Shown: positions 62,888-64,000 of the stretch, piece by piece
Numbering within the stretch: position 1 is the first letter of the stretch
Layout of the letters: the number at the start of each line of letters is the position of its first letter
Assembly: GCA_937872515.1 (NCBI GenBank)
Contig: CALMSX010000056.1
Location: 1-64,000, forward strand
Direction: 5' to 3'
DNA length: 64,000 nucleotides
Source of the DNA: an uncultured Bacteroidota bacterium
Lineage (GTDB): Bacteria; Bacteroidota; Bacteroidia; Chitinophagales; Saprospiraceae
Program-made: the position numbers and the translations under genes
Notes under the pieces: generated by a model
Told to the model about the DNA's origin: nothing
The model's database searches: none
What the model saw: only the letters and a program-made list of their open reading frames with translations

Positions 62888-63058
62888 ATGTTTAAATACC
62901 TGATTATTATTTTGATTATAGGTTACGTTTTCAGACGTTTTTTATTCACTCCGCTCAATGCACCGGTGAACAAAGAAGAGACCGGTAAATCGAAGGAAAA
63001 ACCGGGAGGTTTCACCAATAAAGCGGGAGAATATACAGACTATGAAGAAATCAAGTAA
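62888..63058 (+). CDS. 56-residue membrane protein
   Basis: A short open frame between the GNAT and RluA-type genes. It begins MFKYLIIILIIGYVFRRFLF, one transmembrane helix with Arg residues at the cytoplasmic end, and continues with a polar tail rich in Lys, Glu and Gly (KPGGFTNKAGEYTDYEEIK). It starts directly after the GNAT stop and overlaps the next start by 17 bases, the close packing of a real gene. It resembles the small DUF4834-type proteins of this phylum; this is a weak match. Confidence 0.66.
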   Translation: MFKYLIIILIIGYVFRRFLFTPLNAPVNKEETGKSKEKPGGFTNKAGEYTDYEEIK

Positions 63059-63713
63059 GCCGGAGATATTATGTGACCACAATGACTTTTTAGTTGTGAA
63101 TAAGCCTTGTGGCTGGGCTGTTCAGGGCAAAGACCAGGACCTCATTGGTTTTTACCACAAACGATTCAACAAAGATTTACACCCCATTAGCCGAATTGAC
63201 CAACCGGTAAGTGGCATTGCTCTGTTGGCGAAAAATAAAAAAGCAGCGGCCAAACTTTCGGCCATGCAAACGGTAGGTACCATTCAAAAAACCTATTGGA
63301 CCATTGTGGAAGGGGTCATACCCCAAAACGACCTTGAAATCAACATCCCCCTGGCCAAAAAGGGTCAAAAGGCAATGGCAGATGAAAAGGGAAAGCCTGC
63401 CTACACAAAAGCAAAAGTAATTTGGAGAGGAGACAGGTACACCGGCCTGGAGGTAAGTTGCGAAACCGGCAGGTTTCACCAGATCAGGGCCCACTTTGCC
63501 TCCATTGGTCACCCCATTAAAGGCGACATCAAATACGGATCCAAAAGAACTGAAAAAGAAGGAGGCATCTACCTGCACTGCGCTCAGATTAATTTTCCTT
63601 TTCCCAATTTTGAAGGAAGCTGCACTGCTGCCGTACCGGAAGACAAAACTTTATTTCTCTTACTCGAAGGGGTGGAAAAATCGACAGAAAGCGCAGAAAT
63701 GCCGATAGAATAA
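63042..63713 (+). CDS. RluA-family pseudouridine synthase
   Basis: A 223-residue protein with the RluA catalytic block as HPISRIDQPVSGIALLAKN; the active-site Asp is in RID, although the usual HRLDxxTSG is ISRIDQPVSG. Other motifs: QKTYWTIVEG and CETGRFHQIRAHFASIGHPIKGD and KYGSKR. It makes pseudouridine in rRNA or tRNA; the target site is unknown. It overlaps the small membrane gene by 17 bases and is the last gene of this operon. Confidence 0.92.
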   Translation: MKKSSKPEILCDHNDFLVVNKPCGWAVQGKDQDLIGFYHKRFNKDLHPISRIDQPVSGIALLAKNKKAAAKLSAMQTVGTIQKTYWTIVEGVIPQNDLEINIPLAKKGQKAMADEKGKPAYTKAKVIWRGDRYTGLEVSCETGRFHQIRAHFASIGHPIKGDIKYGSKRTEKEGGIYLHCAQINFPFPNFEGSCTAAVPEDKTLFLLLEGVEKSTESAEMPIE

Positions 63714-63837
63714 GGAACTATCGGAAACAAACAAGGCCGGAAAAGCGTTAAAGTATCATTAAAGTTCGGTTTTTAGGGAAGTTTTTATCCTACTTTTACG
63801 ATTCATAAACGGAACACTTAAAAATTACTACACGAAG

Positions 63838-64000
63838 ATGAGATCGGTGATTGCCTTACTGCTTGTTATTCCTACGCTACTGCAAGGTCAGACCATGATT
63901 GCCATTCAAAATCGATCTTTTGAAGATATTCCGAGACAAGGAAACGGTGACATCAGGCTGCCCATCAATGGGTGGTACGACTGTGGAGCCATTCGGTTTC
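63838..64000 (+). CDS. Secreted protein, N-terminal part only
   Basis: The frame begins with a signal peptide (VIALLLVIPTLLQGQ) and continues NRSFEDIPRQGNGDIRLPINGWYDCG to the window end. The block Asn-x-Ser-Phe-Glu followed by Gly-Trp and a Cys is typical of cell-surface beta-sandwich domains at the start of exported proteins in this group. The rest lies outside the window, so the function is unknown. Confidence 0.75.
   Translation, partial: MRSVIALLLVIPTLLQGQTMIAIQNRSFEDIPRQGNGDIRLPINGWYDCGAIRF

Overview
The window looks like a chromosomal segment of a Bacteroidota bacterium, most likely from the Saprospiria or a related environmental lineage. The evidence is gldK-gldL-gldM-gldN with a PorP/SprF gene, two proteins with type IX secretion (T9SS) C-terminal tails, GldB, the T9SS plug protein (DUF5103), DUF5686, DUF3078, a fused MurF-Alr enzyme, a GGGP synthase, and repeated promoter elements of the Bacteroidota type (TTG/TTTG, 18-20 nt, TAnnTTTG). 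The taxonomic placement below phylum is inference.

Layout. 1-683: non-coding, with three head-to-tail diverged repeat units and a CCCTAGT-type simple repeat, next to lon (minus strand). 3.3-10.8 kb: an AT-rich T9SS cargo gene, then porP/sprF and gldKLMN, closed by a strong terminator. 10.8-16.2 kb: a PhnP-like hydrolase pair, a cystathionine gamma-synthase-type enzyme, a Kazal-META lipoprotein, tRNA(CAT), a hicB-hicA toxin-antitoxin locus whose toxin frame is broken at a run of seven A, and a second T9SS cargo. 16.2-22.5 kb: CNNM/CBS protein, GGGP synthase, an orphan terminator that may mark a small RNA or leader, AI-2E-family permease, FemAB-like protein, PqiA-like protein. 22.5-28.8 kb: an overlapping four-gene operon (LVIVD lipoprotein, beta-barrel protein, ECF sigma factor, membrane-anchored barrel protein that is probably the anti-sigma factor), then a DUF5686 protein. 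28.9-33.8 kb: a small membrane operon with MscS, a Fur-family/PaaD overlapping pair, CPBP protease, UMF1-type MFS transporter. 34-41.2 kb: trxA-pdxH, a ClpB-type AAA+ protein with a degenerate first ATPase domain, murF-alr, EamA transporter. 41.2-48 kb: gldB, a RAYT-type transposase carrying an internal palindrome, T9SS plug, DODA-type dioxygenase, DUF3078, crcB and a WecA-type transferase. 48-52.3 kb: uppS-bamA-skp envelope assembly cluster. 52.3-59 kb: NatAB-type ABC exporter, an unknown protein, HtrA, nadC-bestrophin, DUF1456. 59-64 kb: a tight operon of BatA-like protein, a dihydroorotase homologue that has lost its metal ligands, GNAT, a 56-residue membrane protein and an RluA-family pseudouridine synthase; a secreted protein is cut by the window end.

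How it works together: the window is rich in envelope functions. T9SS motor and outer-membrane parts (PorP, GldK/L/M/N, GldB, plug) occur with two proteins bearing T9SS sorting tails, alongside outer-membrane assembly (BamA, Skp), lipid-carrier and wall synthesis (UppS, WecA, MurF-Alr) and quality control (Lon, HtrA, ClpB-like). Most of it is ordinary core genome. I do not see a clear new multi-gene system. The best candidates for something under-described are the ClpB-like protein with an altered first ATPase ring, the sigma/barrel operon, the pseudo-dihydroorotase, and the orphan terminator at 18.6 kb.
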